Positions 34,996 to 44,275 are shown, counted from the first letter of the stretch. The stretch: DNA of 64,000 nt from Elusimicrobiota bacterium (GCA_023249645.1 JAHFCF010000011.1:34167-98166); one strand, 5' to 3'. Translations and numbers: made by a program. Notes: generated from the letters alone by a model not told the origin.

Positions 34996-37697
34996 TTCTT
35001 GTACTTCTTGCCCGAGCCGCAGTAGCAGGGATCGTTGCGGCCGATCTTCTGGATGTCCCGGACTTCCGGCGCCGCGGGCTTTTGCAGGGGTGAGGATTTG
35101 GGCTGGGCCGCGCCCGGCCTGCCGGCGGCAACGGCCACCGGCTCCTCGCGCTGTTCCCGGACCGCCGGCGGCGGGGGCGGCAGCCGCGGAGCCTGGACTT
35201 TGAAGACATACTCCACGCTCTGCTCGCGGATCTTTCCCAGCATGGCCTCGAAAAGCGCGAAGGATTCCTTCTGGTACTCGATCTTGGGGTCCTTCTGTCC
35301 ATAGGCGCGCAGGCCGATGGACTTCTTGAGATGATCGAGGTCGTAAAGGTGCCCCTTCCAGGCCTTGTCGATCATCTGCAGGAGGATCATCTTCTCGATC
35401 TCGTGGAAATCAAAGCCCTCGAAATCCTTCTCGCGCCGGCCATAGAGTTCCAGCGCAGCGGCGAGGATCTCGGAGCGCAGAAGCTCGCGGTCCAGGCTCG
35501 AAGCCTTGGCCGGGATCTGCCACTCCAGGCCGAAGGCGCGCTCCAAATAGGTCTTCAAACCGACCAGATCCCAGGACTCGGGATAGGAATCAGGCGGCGC
35601 GACGCGGGCCAGGGTATCCTCGACATCCTCACGGATCATCATCTTGACCTGCTCGACGACATTGGCGTCATCCAGGATCTGGTTGCGCAGCTTGTAGATG
35701 ACCTCGCGCTGCTTGTTCATCACGTCGTCGTAGTCCTTGAGCTGTTTGCGGATGTCGAAATTGTGCGTCTCCACTCGCCTCTGCGCGCCCTCGATCTGGC
35801 GGGAGACCAGCGAGGATTCGATGACCTCGCCCTCCTTCATGCCGAGCTTCTCCATGAGGCCGGAGAGCCTGTCCGAGCCGAACAGGCGCATGAGCTCGTC
35901 GTCCAAGGCCAGATAGAAGCGGGAAGAGCCGGGGTCGCCCTGACGGCCGCAGCGGCCCCGCAGCTGGTTGTCGATGCGGCGCGCCTCGTGGCGCTCGGTG
36001 CCCAGCACATGCAGCCCGCCAACGGCCTTGACCAACTCGTATTCCTGAGCATCCTGAGGATTGCCGCCCAAGAGGATGTCCGTGCCGCGGCCGGCCATGT
36101 TGGTGGCAATCGTGACCGCGCCCTTCTTGCCGGCTTGGGAGATGATCTGGGCCTCCATCTCATGGTACTTGGCGTTCAAGACCTGGTGCGGGATGCCGAT
36201 GGGCCGCAGCATGGCCGAGAGCTTCTCTGACTTCTCGATGGAGCGCGTGCCCACCAGGACCGGTCGGCCCTTCTTCCACAGCTCGGAGATCTCGGCCACG
36301 ATGGCGGCGTACTTCTCGCGCTCCGTGCGATAGATGAAATCGGAATCATCCTTGCGGACCATGGGGTTGTGCGTGGGCACCTCGCAGACCTTGACCCCGT
36401 AGATTTCCTGGAACTCGTCCGCCTCGGTCATGGCCGTGCCGGTCATGCCGCCCATCTTGCGGTAGAGCTTGAAGAAATTCTGGAAGGTGATGGTCGCCAG
36501 CGTCTGGTTCTCTTCGCGCGGCGGGAGCATCTCCTTGGCCTCGACCGCTTGGTGCAGGCCGTCGGACCAGCGCCGGCCCGGCATGAGGCGGCCGGTGAAC
36601 TCATCCACGATGATGACCTCGGGCCGGCCATCCTCGCCCGGCTTGATCACGTACTCCACGTCGCGCTTGTAGAGATAGTGCGCGCGCAGGGCCTGGGTCA
36701 TGTGATGGACCCACTCCCCCTCCAGATCGTCGTAGAGGTTGGGGATGTTGAGCATCTTCTCGGCCTTGCGGATGCCGTCCTCGGTCAGGACGGCGGTGTG
36801 GTTCTTCTCATCCACGACCGCGTCGTAGCCCTTCTGCAGGTCGGCGCCGGAGTACTTGGCCTGGATCTCCTCTTCCTCGGTGATCATGCGCGTCTTAAAA
36901 AGCGGGATGATGCGGTTGACGATGGCGTAGCGGTCGGTGGAACGCTCGGCCGCGCCCGAGATGATCAGCGGCGTGCGCGCCTCGTCGACCAAGATCGAGT
37001 CCACCTCGTCGATGATGGCGAAATTCAGGGGCTGCAGGACCCGGTCTTCGCGGCGCACAACCATGTTGTCGCGCAGATAGTCGAAGCCCACTTCGTTGTT
37101 GGTGACGTAGGTGACGTCCGAACGGTAAGCCGCCTGCCGATCCGCATTGGGCATGTCATGCTGCACGCGGCCGACCGTCAAGCCCAAAAAGCGATAGACC
37201 GGCCCCATCCATTCGGAGTCGCGCTTGGCCAGGTAGTCGTTGACCGTGACCACATGCACCCCGCGGCAGGTCAAGGCGTTGAGATACACCGCGGCCGTGG
37301 CGACCAGGGTCTTTCCCTCGCCGGTCTTCATCTCGGCGATGCCGCCCTCGTTGAGGATCATGCCGCCCAGAAGCTGGACGTCGTAGTGGCGCAGGCCGAT
37401 GGCCCGGCGGGAAGCCTCACGGACCAGGGCGAAGGCCTCGGGCAGGAGCTCTTCCAAAGCCGTTTTTTCAGCGTCGGCAAAGGCTTTTTTCTCTTCCTCG
37501 GTCGTCCCCGGCTCGACGTCCTTGAGCCGGTCCTTGAAACGTCCCTTGAGCTCGACGGTCTTCTCGGGGAAAGCGGAATCCGGCAGGGCCTGGGCCTCGG
37601 CGTCGAGCGCGTTGGTCTGCGCCAGAGGCATCACATAGCGCTTGAGCCATCTCTCGCTCGATGTCCCGAAGATGGCCTCGAAGGTTTTCTTGATCAT
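34980..37697 (-). CDS. secA: Preprotein translocase ATPase SecA
   Basis: 905 residues. The motor drives unfolded preproteins through SecYEG. Walker A MKTGEGKT and Walker B/DEAD-like [21 protein letters not shown] are in nucleotide-binding domain 1; [10 protein letters not shown] and [17 protein letters not shown] mark domain 2. A proline-rich linker ([10 protein letters not shown]) leads to the C-terminal zinc motif [16 protein letters not shown] used for SecB/ribosome contact. Start ATG 37697 is chosen: it gives the standard N-terminus [11 protein letters not shown] and overlaps the upstream stop by one base (TGATG). The longer frame upstream belongs to the AHSA1 gene region. Confidence 0.97.
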   Translation of the reverse strand: MIKKTFEAIFGTSSERWLKRYVMPLAQTNALDAEAQALPDSAFPEKTVELKGRFKDRLKDVEPGTTEEEKKAFADAEKTALEELLPEAFALVREASRRAIGLRHYDVQLLGGMILNEGGIAEMKTGEGKTLVATAAVYLNALTCRGVHVVTVNDYLAKRDSEWMGPVYRFLGLTVGRVQHDMPNADRQAAYRSDVTYVTNNEVGFDYLRDNMVVRREDRVLQPLNFAIIDEVDSILVDEARTPLIISGAAERSTDRYAIVNRIIPLFKTRMITEEEEIQAKYSGADLQKGYDAVVDEKNHTAVLTEDGIRKAEKMLNIPNLYDDLEGEWVHHMTQALRAHYLYKRDVEYVIKPGEDGRPEVIIVDEFTGRLMPGRRWSDGLHQAVEAKEMLPPREENQTLATITFQNFFKLYRKMGGMTGTAMTEADEFQEIYGVKVCEVPTHNPMVRKDDSDFIYRTEREKYAAIVAEISELWKKGRPVLVGTRSIEKSEKLSAMLRPIGIPHQVLNAKYHEMEAQIISQAGKKGAVTIATNMAGRGTDILLGGNPQDAQEYELVKAVGGLHVLGTERHEARRIDNQLRGRCGRQGDPGSSRFYLALDDELMRLFGSDRLSGLMEKLGMKEGEVIESSLVSRQIEGAQRRVETHNFDIRKQLKDYDDVMNKQREVIYKLRNQILDDANVVEQVKMMIREDVEDTLARVAPPDSYPESWDLVGLKTYLERAFGLEWQIPAKASSLDRELLRSEILAAALELYGRREKDFEGFDFHEIEKMILLQMIDKAWKGHLYDLDHLKKSIGLRAYGQKDPKIEYQKESFALFEAMLGKIREQSVEYVFKVQAPRLPPPPPAVREQREEPVAVAAGRPGAAQPKSSPLQKPAAPEVRDIQKIGRNDPCYCGSGKKYKKCHGA

Positions 37698-38167
37698 CAG
37701 TTCATGGAGAGGCCGATGAGGAATTTCTCGGAGGTCTCCAGATAGTTCTTCAGATTCTCCATGGCCTGCTTCCAGGCCCGGGCCTGCCAGAGCCGCGCCT
37801 CTTCCCAGAGGGCGCCGTTGCCCCAGCCGGTATGCACGAAGCGCACCAGGGTCTTGGATCCCTGAGCTTCCAGGCGCACGAAGACCTTGGTCGCGTCGCC
37901 CATGACGGCGGAGTAGGGCTCCGGGCCCTTCCAATTGAAGGACAGCTCGGCGTTGGGCACGAGATGCCCGATGCGGCAGCCCGCCGTGCTGTTGATGGCG
38001 GGGTTGCGGAGATCCCAGAAAAGCTCGTAGGCGCCGCCCATGGAGGGCTCGATGCGCGCGCGGCGCGCCAGCCACTGCTCGATCAATTCGGGCCTGATCC
38101 AGGCCTCGAAGACCTTGTCGATGGAGCGGGCGATGATGATCTGAAGGTCGATGTCGCGGGCGTGCAT
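37697..38167 (-). CDS. AHSA1/SRPBCC-domain protein
   Basis: 156 residues of the START-like Bet v1 fold called Activator of Hsp90 ATPase homologue: [22 protein letters not shown] (about 11-32), the beta-strands [11 protein letters not shown] and [18 protein letters not shown], and a long C-terminal helix ([13 protein letters not shown]). Members bind hydrophobic ligands; the role here is unknown. A TACAAT box lies 12 bases before ATG 38167. The gene starts an operon with secA and lnt. A second, truncated copy of its 5' end and promoter lies at 38744-38870. Confidence 0.9.
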   Translation of the reverse strand: MHARDIDLQIIIARSIDKVFEAWIRPELIEQWLARRARIEPSMGGAYELFWDLRNPAINSTAGCRIGHLVPNAELSFNWKGPEPYSAVMGDATKVFVRLEAQGSKTLVRFVHTGWGNGALWEEARLWQARAWKQAMENLKNYLETSEKFLIGLSMN

Positions 38168-38189
38168 AAGATTCTCTTTATTGTATCAA

Positions 38190-38747
38190 TTACTTATTCT
38201 CTGTCGGAGAATTGCCCGACTCCGGAAGCCTGAAGCCTATCTGCTTGGGGGGCTCTTTCGGCGGAGTCATGATTTCGCGGATGGTATCAAAAATTTCCTG
38301 GATCTGTTCGTCGTGGTCAGTTACTTTATGCTCGATCTTCTCGAGTTTCGCGAGCGCCAAGGCCAGGTCCTTATGGGTGTTGGCCAGCTGGCGTAGACGA
38401 TTGAAAATACGAACGATCTGAATGCCGGCAGCAACGGCAACAGGACTATTAAGGACAAACGCCGCCGCGAGGGCGCCATGCTCGGTAAAAACGTAAGGCA
38501 AATAACGCCGACCGCCGCGGCCCGGCTTTGAGATTGCATTTTGCAATCTCAAAGATTCGGCTTCCCCCTTGGTCATTTGAAACACAAAATCTCCAGGGAA
38601 ACGCTCATGATTCCGACGCACCTGCTGATTGAGTCGAATCGTGGAAACCCCATAAATACGAGCCAAGTCGGAATCCACCATCACGCGGTGGCCACGAATC
38701 AAATAGATTTGCTGCTCGATATGCTCTGAGGGGATGAGGGCTTTCAT
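38190..38747 (-). CDS. ORF6N-domain DNA-binding protein
   Basis: 185 residues. The ORF6N domain covers about 8-95 (IRGHRVMVDSDLARIYGVSTIRLNQQVRRNHERFP..., YVFTEHGALAAAFVLNS), a DNA-binding fold common in phage and accessory loci. The C-terminal half is a coiled coil (THKDLALALAKLEKIEHKVTDHDEQIQEIFDTI) for oligomerisation. The ATG at 38747 overlaps the stop of the short AHSA1 fragment (ATGA), so it may use that fragment's promoter. It separates the intact AHSA1 gene from a partial copy of its own 5' end, which marks it as inserted DNA. Confidence 0.9.
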   Translation of the reverse strand: MKALIPSEHIEQQIYLIRGHRVMVDSDLARIYGVSTIRLNQQVRRNHERFPGDFVFQMTKGEAESLRLQNAISKPGRGGRRYLPYVFTEHGALAAAFVLNSPVAVAAGIQIVRIFNRLRQLANTHKDLALALAKLEKIEHKVTDHDEQIQEIFDTIREIMTPPKEPPKQIGFRLPESGNSPTENK

Positions 38748-38870
38748 TGATTCCCCCGCCAGAGAACGTCCCCACCGACGCGCACAAAAACCTTGTCCAC
38801 GGGCCGGGCGATGTGGATCTGCAGGTCGATGTCTCTGGCGTGCATGGGATTGGCCTTATTGTATCAATTT
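38744..38870 (-). pseudogene. Truncated 5' copy of the AHSA1-type gene with its promoter
   Basis: The 33-codon frame from ATG 38845 reads [20 protein letters not shown] before losing similarity and stopping at 38744. It matches the intact gene ([20 protein letters not shown]) and the match continues upstream through the ATTGATACAATAA promoter. The nucleotide match has many silent and some replacing differences, so this is not a fresh duplication. Confidence 0.8.
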
Positions 38871-39142
38871 GGCGTTTTGTTTGCGTGAAACGCACGCTGA
38901 TTCCCGCATTCATGATGGATGCTGGCACGAAGGTTCCTGGAAACCTACGCAGACGCTTGGCGTCACTGGAAAGTGCGCAAGACGAAACGGGTGTTGGGAC
39001 AAGTGGTTCTTTTTGGTATTCCGAGCGAAGTCCTGTCGGCCATTCCGCCGTAGGGAGACCACGGCGATGGGTTGACGACGGGAGCATGACGATCTCGCCG
39101 GCCTCCCCCGTTACGGCCCCGCACGTGCGTGGGGTAGAGGTC
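38871..39142. other. Gap without a recognisable gene
   Basis: About 270 bases between the AHSA1 fragment and the next gene. A plus-strand frame near 38920-39052 reads WMLARRFLETYADAWRHW and then a basic stretch, ending in a stop; it could be the tail of a decayed gene but I cannot assign it. Near 39112-39136 a short palindrome (CCCCGCACGTGCGTGGGG) is visible. Nothing else supported. Confidence 0.4.
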
Positions 39143-39988
39143 TTATTTTCTGACTTTACGCGGCTTCAGAATGATAGCCTGGGGAAGTTCTGGCTTTGTC
39201 TGGCCAAAATTCTCCACGCAGTTGTCAAAATCATACTGCCCAGAACAGTGCGCCTTGGCTTCAGAAGTATGAGCCATGCAGGAATCAAAGTCTCGAGCCT
39301 GGAAGCAGTATGCCTGGACTTCGGAAGCTCGAAAAGTCTGACCTTGAAGCTCGGGACGATCGGTGATCTTCACGATCTCAACCATGAATGAATTATCTCT
39401 ACCGCTCAGATCTTGGACCGTCAGAACCTTTTTTTGACCCTCACGAGCAGGTATGGTCGTTACCTGACCGTTATGGAAGTCATCACCCACGACACCGTTA
39501 GCATCTATATTGCTCATCCCCAACTCGAGACCAATTGATGGAACCACCGCCCGACCTCGGCGACTATACTTTTGCACCAACTTGATAACAAAGAACTTGG
39601 GACCGCTAATAAAGTATGCCTCTTCCCTACTTACGGTTTCAGACCCCCCTATGAACAAAAGAGGGCTCATGAGGATTGTCCGGCTTATTTCAGCATCCCT
39701 ACCCAGAGACGTGATGATCTTGAGCTCGACGTAAGACGGAGTGAGCGGATAGTCTTCCGTCCCCTGAGTACCGTCCACGGATTTTCCCTCGAGATGCCGC
39801 TTGGTCAGCGTGAGCTTCGGGAATTTCGGCAGCGGACCGGAAGGGTCGTCATTCGCTTTCGCAGCGTCATGCAAGGAATGCTGTTCTTCGATCGACAAAA
39901 CCGGCATGGATTTGCGGCTTTGATGTCTATAATTCAAGACCAGGATGGCCAGAACGGAAAGCACTATGGCGCTGATTAGTTTTTTCAT
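39143..39988 (-). CDS. Exported protein with paired cysteine motifs, unknown
   Basis: 281 residues. An N-terminal hydrophobic segment (residues 4-20, LISAIVLSVLAILVLNY) is a signal anchor or uncleaved signal. The middle is beta-rich. The C-terminal part has two tandem motifs, AYCFQARDFDSC and AHCSGQYDFDNC, about 20 residues apart, each C-x5/6-DFD-x-C, likely two disulfide-bonded loops. The gene is less GC-rich than the housekeeping neighbours. No family recognised. Start ATG 39988 has GCCGAG just upstream. Confidence 0.75.
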   Translation of the reverse strand: MKKLISAIVLSVLAILVLNYRHQSRKSMPVLSIEEQHSLHDAAKANDDPSGPLPKFPKLTLTKRHLEGKSVDGTQGTEDYPLTPSYVELKIITSLGRDAEISRTILMSPLLFIGGSETVSREEAYFISGPKFFVIKLVQKYSRRGRAVVPSIGLELGMSNIDANGVVGDDFHNGQVTTIPAREGQKKVLTVQDLSGRDNSFMVEIVKITDRPELQGQTFRASEVQAYCFQARDFDSCMAHTSEAKAHCSGQYDFDNCVENFGQTKPELPQAIILKPRKVRK

Positions 39989-40100
39989 CTCGGCATCACG
40001 TAAAAGCAGTGTACCCCCCCACCACTAACCCTGTCAAGACCCAATTTTTATCAGGCCCAGTCGAGATGCAAAGCTTGTCTCGGATTTTTCCATATCGGCC

Positions 40101-40119
40101 TACCGATATTTTATCGGTA
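40101..40119. terminator. Hairpin TACCGATA-TTT-TATCGGTA
   Basis: Perfect 8-base inverted repeat (40101-40108 and 40112-40119) located just after the stop of the DUF4143 remnant. There is no T-run, so a terminator role is tentative; an operator is the alternative. Confidence 0.4.
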
Positions 40120-40127
40120 TACCGAAG

Positions 40128-40754
40128 TCAGCGCTTTCGCACCGCGGAGTACGCGTAGTAAAGCGGAAGGAAAATCAACTTCTGATCGGGCAGTTCGGCA
40201 TAAGGCCGCGAAGAGAAGACATAGCCCCCGGCCATGGCGGGGTACTCAGCCAGAAGCATATGAAGACTGCGCAGACGGCCGGCCGCCCCGCTTTTGACTT
40301 CGATGCCGTAGATCTTTCCTCCAACCGCGGTCAGGAAGTCCACCTCGGCATGGCTCCCGGGGACTTCGCGCGACCAGAAGTACGGATCAGAACCTTGCGC
40401 CGCCCTCAGCTCTTGGCCCACAAACTGCTCAGCGGCCGCTCCTCGGCGAACATCCAACAAGTCGCCGCGCCGCAGTTCATGTTCGATGCCTCCTCCACAC
40501 AGATGCCGCCAAAGGCCTATATCCAGAAGCAAGGCCTTGAAGCGGCGAGTGGAAGCTGAAGCTCCCAGGGGAAGCCCTGAAGGATTTGCAGAGAGGACCT
40601 TGGTCAGCAGCCGCGCTTTGCGCAGGAGATCAAATGCCCGCCGGCTGGTCGTGTGCGCGTGGCCTTCGGCCAGCCGCGTATAGAAGACCTGGCCTCCCAG
40701 GCCGCGCGCCTCGGATGATGAGGGGCTTGCGGCGCGTCGAATCTTTCCATTCAA
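40128..40754 (-). pseudogene. Decayed AAA/DUF4143 gene (C-terminal half only)
   Basis: Up to 208 codons. Residues 25-50 match the winged-helix part (VFYTRLAEGHAHTTSRRAFDLLRKARLL) and 70-200 the DUF4143 region (FKALLLDIGLWRHL, FWSREVPGSHAEVDFLTAVGG, IYGIEVKSGAAG). The N-terminal ATPase with Walker motifs, about 180 residues in relatives such as the one at 14361, is absent. It is therefore most likely a truncated gene; whether the remainder is expressed is unclear. A TATAAT lies near 40806 on the minus-strand side upstream. Confidence 0.75.
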
Positions 40755-40843
40755 GAAAAGATGATTCTATTAGTCTTTTCATCGTATCGCTCAAATATGG
40801 GTCATATTATAATAGGGTCGCTCAAAAATAAATGCATATTTTT

Positions 40844-41578
40844 TCAATGAATTATCCAACAACGGGCCCCCCTCAATGCGGCGACGAAATCCTCGGTCTT
40901 GATGCCAGTTGCGATCCTCCATTTTTTCGCCAAGGGAGAGAGTGCCTCAATGACTTCATTGAGCCCCTCCGGGCTGGCGATCTCCGGGTCAAGGACGTCG
41001 TAAAGCGGAGTCTGCGCCGGGTGTGGGTTGGTCGAGCTGAAGGATCGGATGATGAGCGCGGCCCGGCGATACTTCAAACGCCATTCGCGAGGGAGCGTTG
41101 GGGATGATTCGATTTCGATCGCATGAAGAGTGTTCTCGATGGCCCAACCGAAACGGTTCTCCAAGCCGAGCTGGGCGAATTCATTGCGCAGTCGAGTCAG
41201 GTTGATCTGCCCGGCATGAGCGACGAGGACCGGAGCCACTGCCGCGACCTGCCTGGCCGAATCGGCTGAGACAAGCGCCTCTCGTATCGCGGCGATCGCA
41301 TTCTTAAGACGCTCGGTGGGAAGGATCTCTGCGCTTTGCGCCAAATGACCGGCGCCCTCCCTGGCCCCCGGAGAGATGTACTCGAGAGGGACATTGAATT
41401 GCTTGAGCATGGCAAGCAACTGCTCGGCTGAAAAAGATTGATGGCCGTGTTCAAGCTCGGACAAGTGCCCCTGGGAGATTCCAAGCAGGGCAGCAAGACG
41501 CACTTGCGTCCAGCGGCGCTCCTTGCGCAACTCCTGGATGCGGGATCCAATCGATACTGCGGTAGTCTTGTTTTTCAT
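40844..41578 (-). CDS. XRE-family transcriptional regulator
   Basis: 244 residues. An HTH_3 domain at about 10-65 (IGSRIQELRKERRWTQVRLAALLGISQGHLSELEHG...) is followed by a helical domain of about 180 residues with no family I recognise (VLVAHAGQINLTRLRNEFAQLGLENRFGWAIENTLHAI). Two identical 14-base palindromes immediately upstream are natural autoregulatory operators. It lies in the accessory island beside a toxin-antitoxin pair and could be the regulator of a mobile or defence gene set now partly lost. Confidence 0.9.
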   Translation of the reverse strand: MKNKTTAVSIGSRIQELRKERRWTQVRLAALLGISQGHLSELEHGHQSFSAEQLLAMLKQFNVPLEYISPGAREGAGHLAQSAEILPTERLKNAIAAIREALVSADSARQVAAVAPVLVAHAGQINLTRLRNEFAQLGLENRFGWAIENTLHAIEIESSPTLPREWRLKYRRAALIIRSFSSTNPHPAQTPLYDVLDPEIASPEGLNEVIEALSPLAKKWRIATGIKTEDFVAALRGARCWIIH

Positions 41579-41619
41579 ATTTCTATAGAAATAAATTTAT
41601 TTCTATAGAAATATTATAG
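41579..41619 (-). promoter_or_regulatory. Twin operator ATTTCTATAGAAAT x2 over the XRE promoter
   Basis: The perfect 14-base palindrome ATTTCTATAGAAAT occurs at 41579-41592 and 41599-41612, centres 20 bases (two helical turns) apart. The first copy touches the start codon at 41578; a TATAAT lies on the minus strand at 41619-41614 beside the second. Cooperative binding of an XRE dimer pair and autorepression is the likely reading. Confidence 0.8.
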
Positions 41620-41669
41620 ATGATAAATCATTATTTTTCAAGACAAATTCATTGCATAGGCAAGATGCT

Positions 41670-41996
41670 TTATGCCGGCAGATATTGAGCGCGTTCAAGC
41701 TTGGGGCGAAGATGGAGCGCCCTAAAAACACGGAACATGCTGTTCCATTCCGGATTGCCCCGCTTGGAAAGCATCCGGTGGAGACTCTCCCGCTGAAGAG
41801 AAGCGTCCTTGGCCACGCGAGTCATTCCATAAGCCCTGGCCACGGTCGCCAGGGCGGTCAGCATCAATTCAGGATCGTTTTCTTCAAAAGCCACCTGGAT
41901 GCAGGAATTAAGATAGGCAACCGCGCGATTGGGATGCTTTTTAAACTCTTGGATCTGCTCGTCTTCATGAGAAACATAGGGAGCACGGTTTTTCAT
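41670..41996 (-). CDS. Addiction-module antidote protein, HigA-like
   Basis: 108 residues, the antitoxin of the pair. The C-terminal half is an HTH: LMLTALATVARAYGMTRVAKDASLQRESLHRMLSKRGNPEWNSMFRVFRAL, typical of the putative addiction module antidote family. ATG 41996 overlaps the toxin stop by four bases, so it is made from the toxin transcript. It likely binds both the toxin and the promoter at 42323-42351. Confidence 0.9.
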   Translation of the reverse strand: MKNRAPYVSHEDEQIQEFKKHPNRAVAYLNSCIQVAFEENDPELMLTALATVARAYGMTRVAKDASLQRESLHRMLSKRGNPEWNSMFRVFRALHLRPKLERAQYLPA

Positions 41997-42307
41997 TGTC
42001 GCCTCCAATAATCATCGGCATACGCACACGCTTTGCGAATATCCGCCTGCTGAGATCCCTTGTCCCCTCCGCACAGCAGCACGACCACTGTATGGCCATC
42101 GCGAAGATAGTACACCCGATAGCCAGGGCCGAAATCCATTTTAAGTTCACAGACGCCATGCCCCACAGACCTCGAATTCCCGAAATGCCCGGATTTCATC
42201 CGGTCCACATAAGCCGACACTCGTCCGGCGGCCATGGCGTCCAAATGCTCGATCCATTGAGAAAATGGAACGCTCCCGTCAGCCGTGCGATAACGCCGGA
42301 GCTCCAT
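41993..42307 (-). CDS. Addiction-module toxin, RelE/HigB-like
   Basis: 104 residues of the RelE/HigB superfamily (phage-derived Gp49-like / killer protein): YRTADGSVPFSQWIEHL at the N-terminus, RMKSGHFGNSRSVGHGVCELKMDFGPGYRVYYL in the centre, and VVVLLCGGDKGSQQADIRKACAYADDYWRR at the C-terminus. Relatives cleave mRNA on the ribosome. Toxin-before-antitoxin order is typical of HigBA. A three-codon frame (ATG at 42318, Met-Glu-Leu-stop) lies just upstream of the start. Confidence 0.92.
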   Translation of the reverse strand: MELRRYRTADGSVPFSQWIEHLDAMAAGRVSAYVDRMKSGHFGNSRSVGHGVCELKMDFGPGYRVYYLRDGHTVVVLLCGGDKGSQQADIRKACAYADDYWRRQ

Positions 42308-42322
42308 CAGAGCTCCATGGCT

Positions 42323-42351
42323 AGTGTAACATATAAGTCACACATTGTCAA
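42323..42351 (-). promoter_or_regulatory. Promoter of the toxin-antitoxin operon
   Basis: Minus strand: TTGACA (42351-42346), 17-base spacer, TACACT (42328-42323). The -35 box overlaps the stop codon of the ATP-grasp gene. The toxin ATG is at 42307. Confidence 0.65.
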
Positions 42352-43517
42352 GGCCCAGTTTTGACCAATTCCTCGATGTACGCGACCGCGGCCTGGACTT
42401 TCTTCAAGTCCGGATGACGCAAAAAGTAGGCGTAATCGCCCATGGCGGCGCTGTAGACCTTGGGGTAGGGCATGTGGGACACAAGCATGGGCGCCAAGGC
42501 GCTCAGCACATCCTCATGCGAGTGCCGGTAATGGAACTTCTCGCGCCGGCCCACATGGGCCGTGTTGTATTTGCGCTCGTAGTCGAAGTGGCTCTCCCCG
42601 CACACCACGGAGCGCGCCCACAGAGCGTAGAGGTCGATGTCGCAGACCCAGTTCATCAGGTCCAGGGAATGCCCCCCCGGAGGCCGGACGTTGATCTCCA
42701 AGGCATAGGTCTCCCCATCGGGTCCGACCAGGAATTCCGTGTGGAAGAACCGTTCGCGGATGCGGAAGGCGTGCACGCTGCGGGTGCCGAAATCCTCGAT
42801 CTTGGGATCGATGTCGCGGCTGTAGATGAAATGGGTGGCCAGCTTCTGGGTCACGATCTCCATGATGCCGGTGTTGACCCGGTGGGAAGCGCAGAAGACG
42901 ATGCCCCCCTCCCGGTCGGTCAAGCCGTCGAAAGTGACGATCTCGCCGGTGAAGAATTTCTCGATGAAATAGCCCTTGGGCAGATACTCCAGGACCCCGG
43001 TCAGCTGCTCCGCCTTGTCCACGCGAAAGACGCTCTCAGCCCCCACGCCCGTGTCCGGCTTGAAGATGACGGGAAACCCATGGCGCGCGACGAAGGCCCG
43101 GACCTGCTCGGCCGAAGTCACTGATTCGCCGGGCAGCACGGGCACGCCGGCCTGCCTGAAGATCTCTTTCATGCCGGACTTGCGGCGGTTGAACGAGAGG
43201 TCGGACGGCTTCTGCCCGAAGACGTTGAAATCCTCGCGCAACTGGGCCTCCAGACCCAGCCAGTGCTCGGTGTGGGAATCCAGGCGGTCGATCTTGCCGT
43301 GCTTATATATAAGGAAGGCCATGGCGCGATAAAGCCCCTCATAGTCGCCCATGTTGGGAAGGTGGAAATACTCGGTCAGCGCCGCCTGGAGGTTGCCGCT
43401 CAGATGGTCGTAAGGCGCGTCCCCGATGGCCAGGACATTGGCACCGGCTTCCCTGAGAGCCGTCGAAAAATGCTCGAAATTTGAAGGGAAATTCGGCGAG
43501 ATCATCAGGACGTTCAT
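42348..43517 (-). CDS. ATP-grasp enzyme
   Basis: 389 residues. An N-terminal Rossmann-like part (MNVLMISPNFPSNFEHF...) is followed by an ATP-grasp fold: FPVIFKPDTGVGAESVF holds the nucleotide-binding Lys, YFIEKFF the hinge, and YALEINVRPPGG the metal-binding Glu and Asn. Such enzymes join a carboxylate to an amine or thiol through an acyl phosphate; the substrate is not evident. ATG 43517 overlaps the esterase stop by four bases, so the two proteins are made together and probably act in the same pathway. The frame extends further upstream but only inside the esterase gene. Confidence 0.9.
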   Translation of the reverse strand: MNVLMISPNFPSNFEHFSTALREAGANVLAIGDAPYDHLSGNLQAALTEYFHLPNMGDYEGLYRAMAFLIYKHGKIDRLDSHTEHWLGLEAQLREDFNVFGQKPSDLSFNRRKSGMKEIFRQAGVPVLPGESVTSAEQVRAFVARHGFPVIFKPDTGVGAESVFRVDKAEQLTGVLEYLPKGYFIEKFFTGEIVTFDGLTDREGGIVFCASHRVNTGIMEIVTQKLATHFIYSRDIDPKIEDFGTRSVHAFRIRERFFHTEFLVGPDGETYALEINVRPPGGHSLDLMNWVCDIDLYALWARSVVCGESHFDYERKYNTAHVGRREKFHYRHSHEDVLSALAPMLVSHMPYPKVYSAAMGDYAYFLRHPDLKKVQAAVAYIEELVKTGP

Positions 43518-44275
43518 AGAACGCTCCCCAGGAAATACGGCAGCTGCTTCCTCCACCAGGGCCAATCGTGCGCCACGTCCTGCCCCCAAACGTCGAGCCA
43601 ATGAGGCACGCCCAAGCCGTTGAGGATCTCGGAGAGGCGCCGGGTCTCGGGCAGACAGACTTCCTCCCAAGAACCCTGACCCACACAGAGGATGATCAGG
43701 CTCTTTCTAAAAAGGTCCAGATAATACGGATCGCTCAGATGGGGCAGGTAGCGCAAGGGATCATTGAAATAGACATGGTCGTCGCAATAATCACCGAGAG
43801 ACTTGAAGCTGCCCAGGCTGTAGACCCCGCTCAAGCCGATGAGGATGTCGCAGAGGTCCGGATGGCGGAAGAAGAAATTGGCCGCGTGAAAGGCGCCCGC
43901 GCTCACGCCCATGGCGATCATGTCGCGTGAAGACTTAGTCCCCGACTCCTGGCGCACGAAAGGGATGACCTCTTGGACGACGCAGGACTCCCACGTCTCG
44001 TGGCGCTGCCCGCGCTCGGAGATCGGGATGGACTCGTTGAGCCAGCTCTCGTTGTCCCGGCCGTCGATCGCGAAGATCCGCAGGCGGCCTTCCTCCAAAA
44101 AAGGCCGGCAGGCCTCGACCATGCCGAAATTCTCAAAATCGAAGAAGCGGCCGCCCAGGGAAGGGAAGACGACCAGCGGCTTGCCGCCGTGGCCGTAGGC
44201 CTTGAGCTCGAAATCCTGCCCCAGCCGCGGGCTGTACCACTTGTGATAGGTGTCGATGGGAGCCTCTACGAACAC
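43514..44275 (-). CDS. Alpha/beta-hydrolase esterase
   Basis: 253 residues of the putative esterase (esterase D-like) family. The nucleophile elbow is GVSAGA (G-x-S-x-G, about 123-128) and the likely catalytic His is in VAHDWPWW near the C-terminus; an Asp would come from the strand before DVWGQD. No signal peptide, so cytoplasmic. Start is GTG 44275, overlapping the nrdJ stop by ten bases. Coupled downstream to an ATP-grasp enzyme; together they may make and break an ester or amide of an unknown metabolite. Confidence 0.88.
   Translation of the reverse strand: MFVEAPIDTYHKWYSPRLGQDFELKAYGHGGKPLVVFPSLGGRFFDFENFGMVEACRPFLEEGRLRIFAIDGRDNESWLNESIPISERGQRHETWESCVVQEVIPFVRQESGTKSSRDMIAMGVSAGAFHAANFFFRHPDLCDILIGLSGVYSLGSFKSLGDYCDDHVYFNDPLRYLPHLSDPYYLDLFRKSLIILCVGQGSWEEVCLPETRRLSEILNGLGVPHWLDVWGQDVAHDWPWWRKQLPYFLGSVL

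Noticed and set aside
36369..37745. Plus-strand frame of 458 codons
   Set aside because: Antisense to secA.
38871..39142. Possible group II intron or transposase remnant
   Set aside because: A basic stretch and a GC palindrome are suggestive, but no catalytic domain, domain V structure or family motif could be identified.
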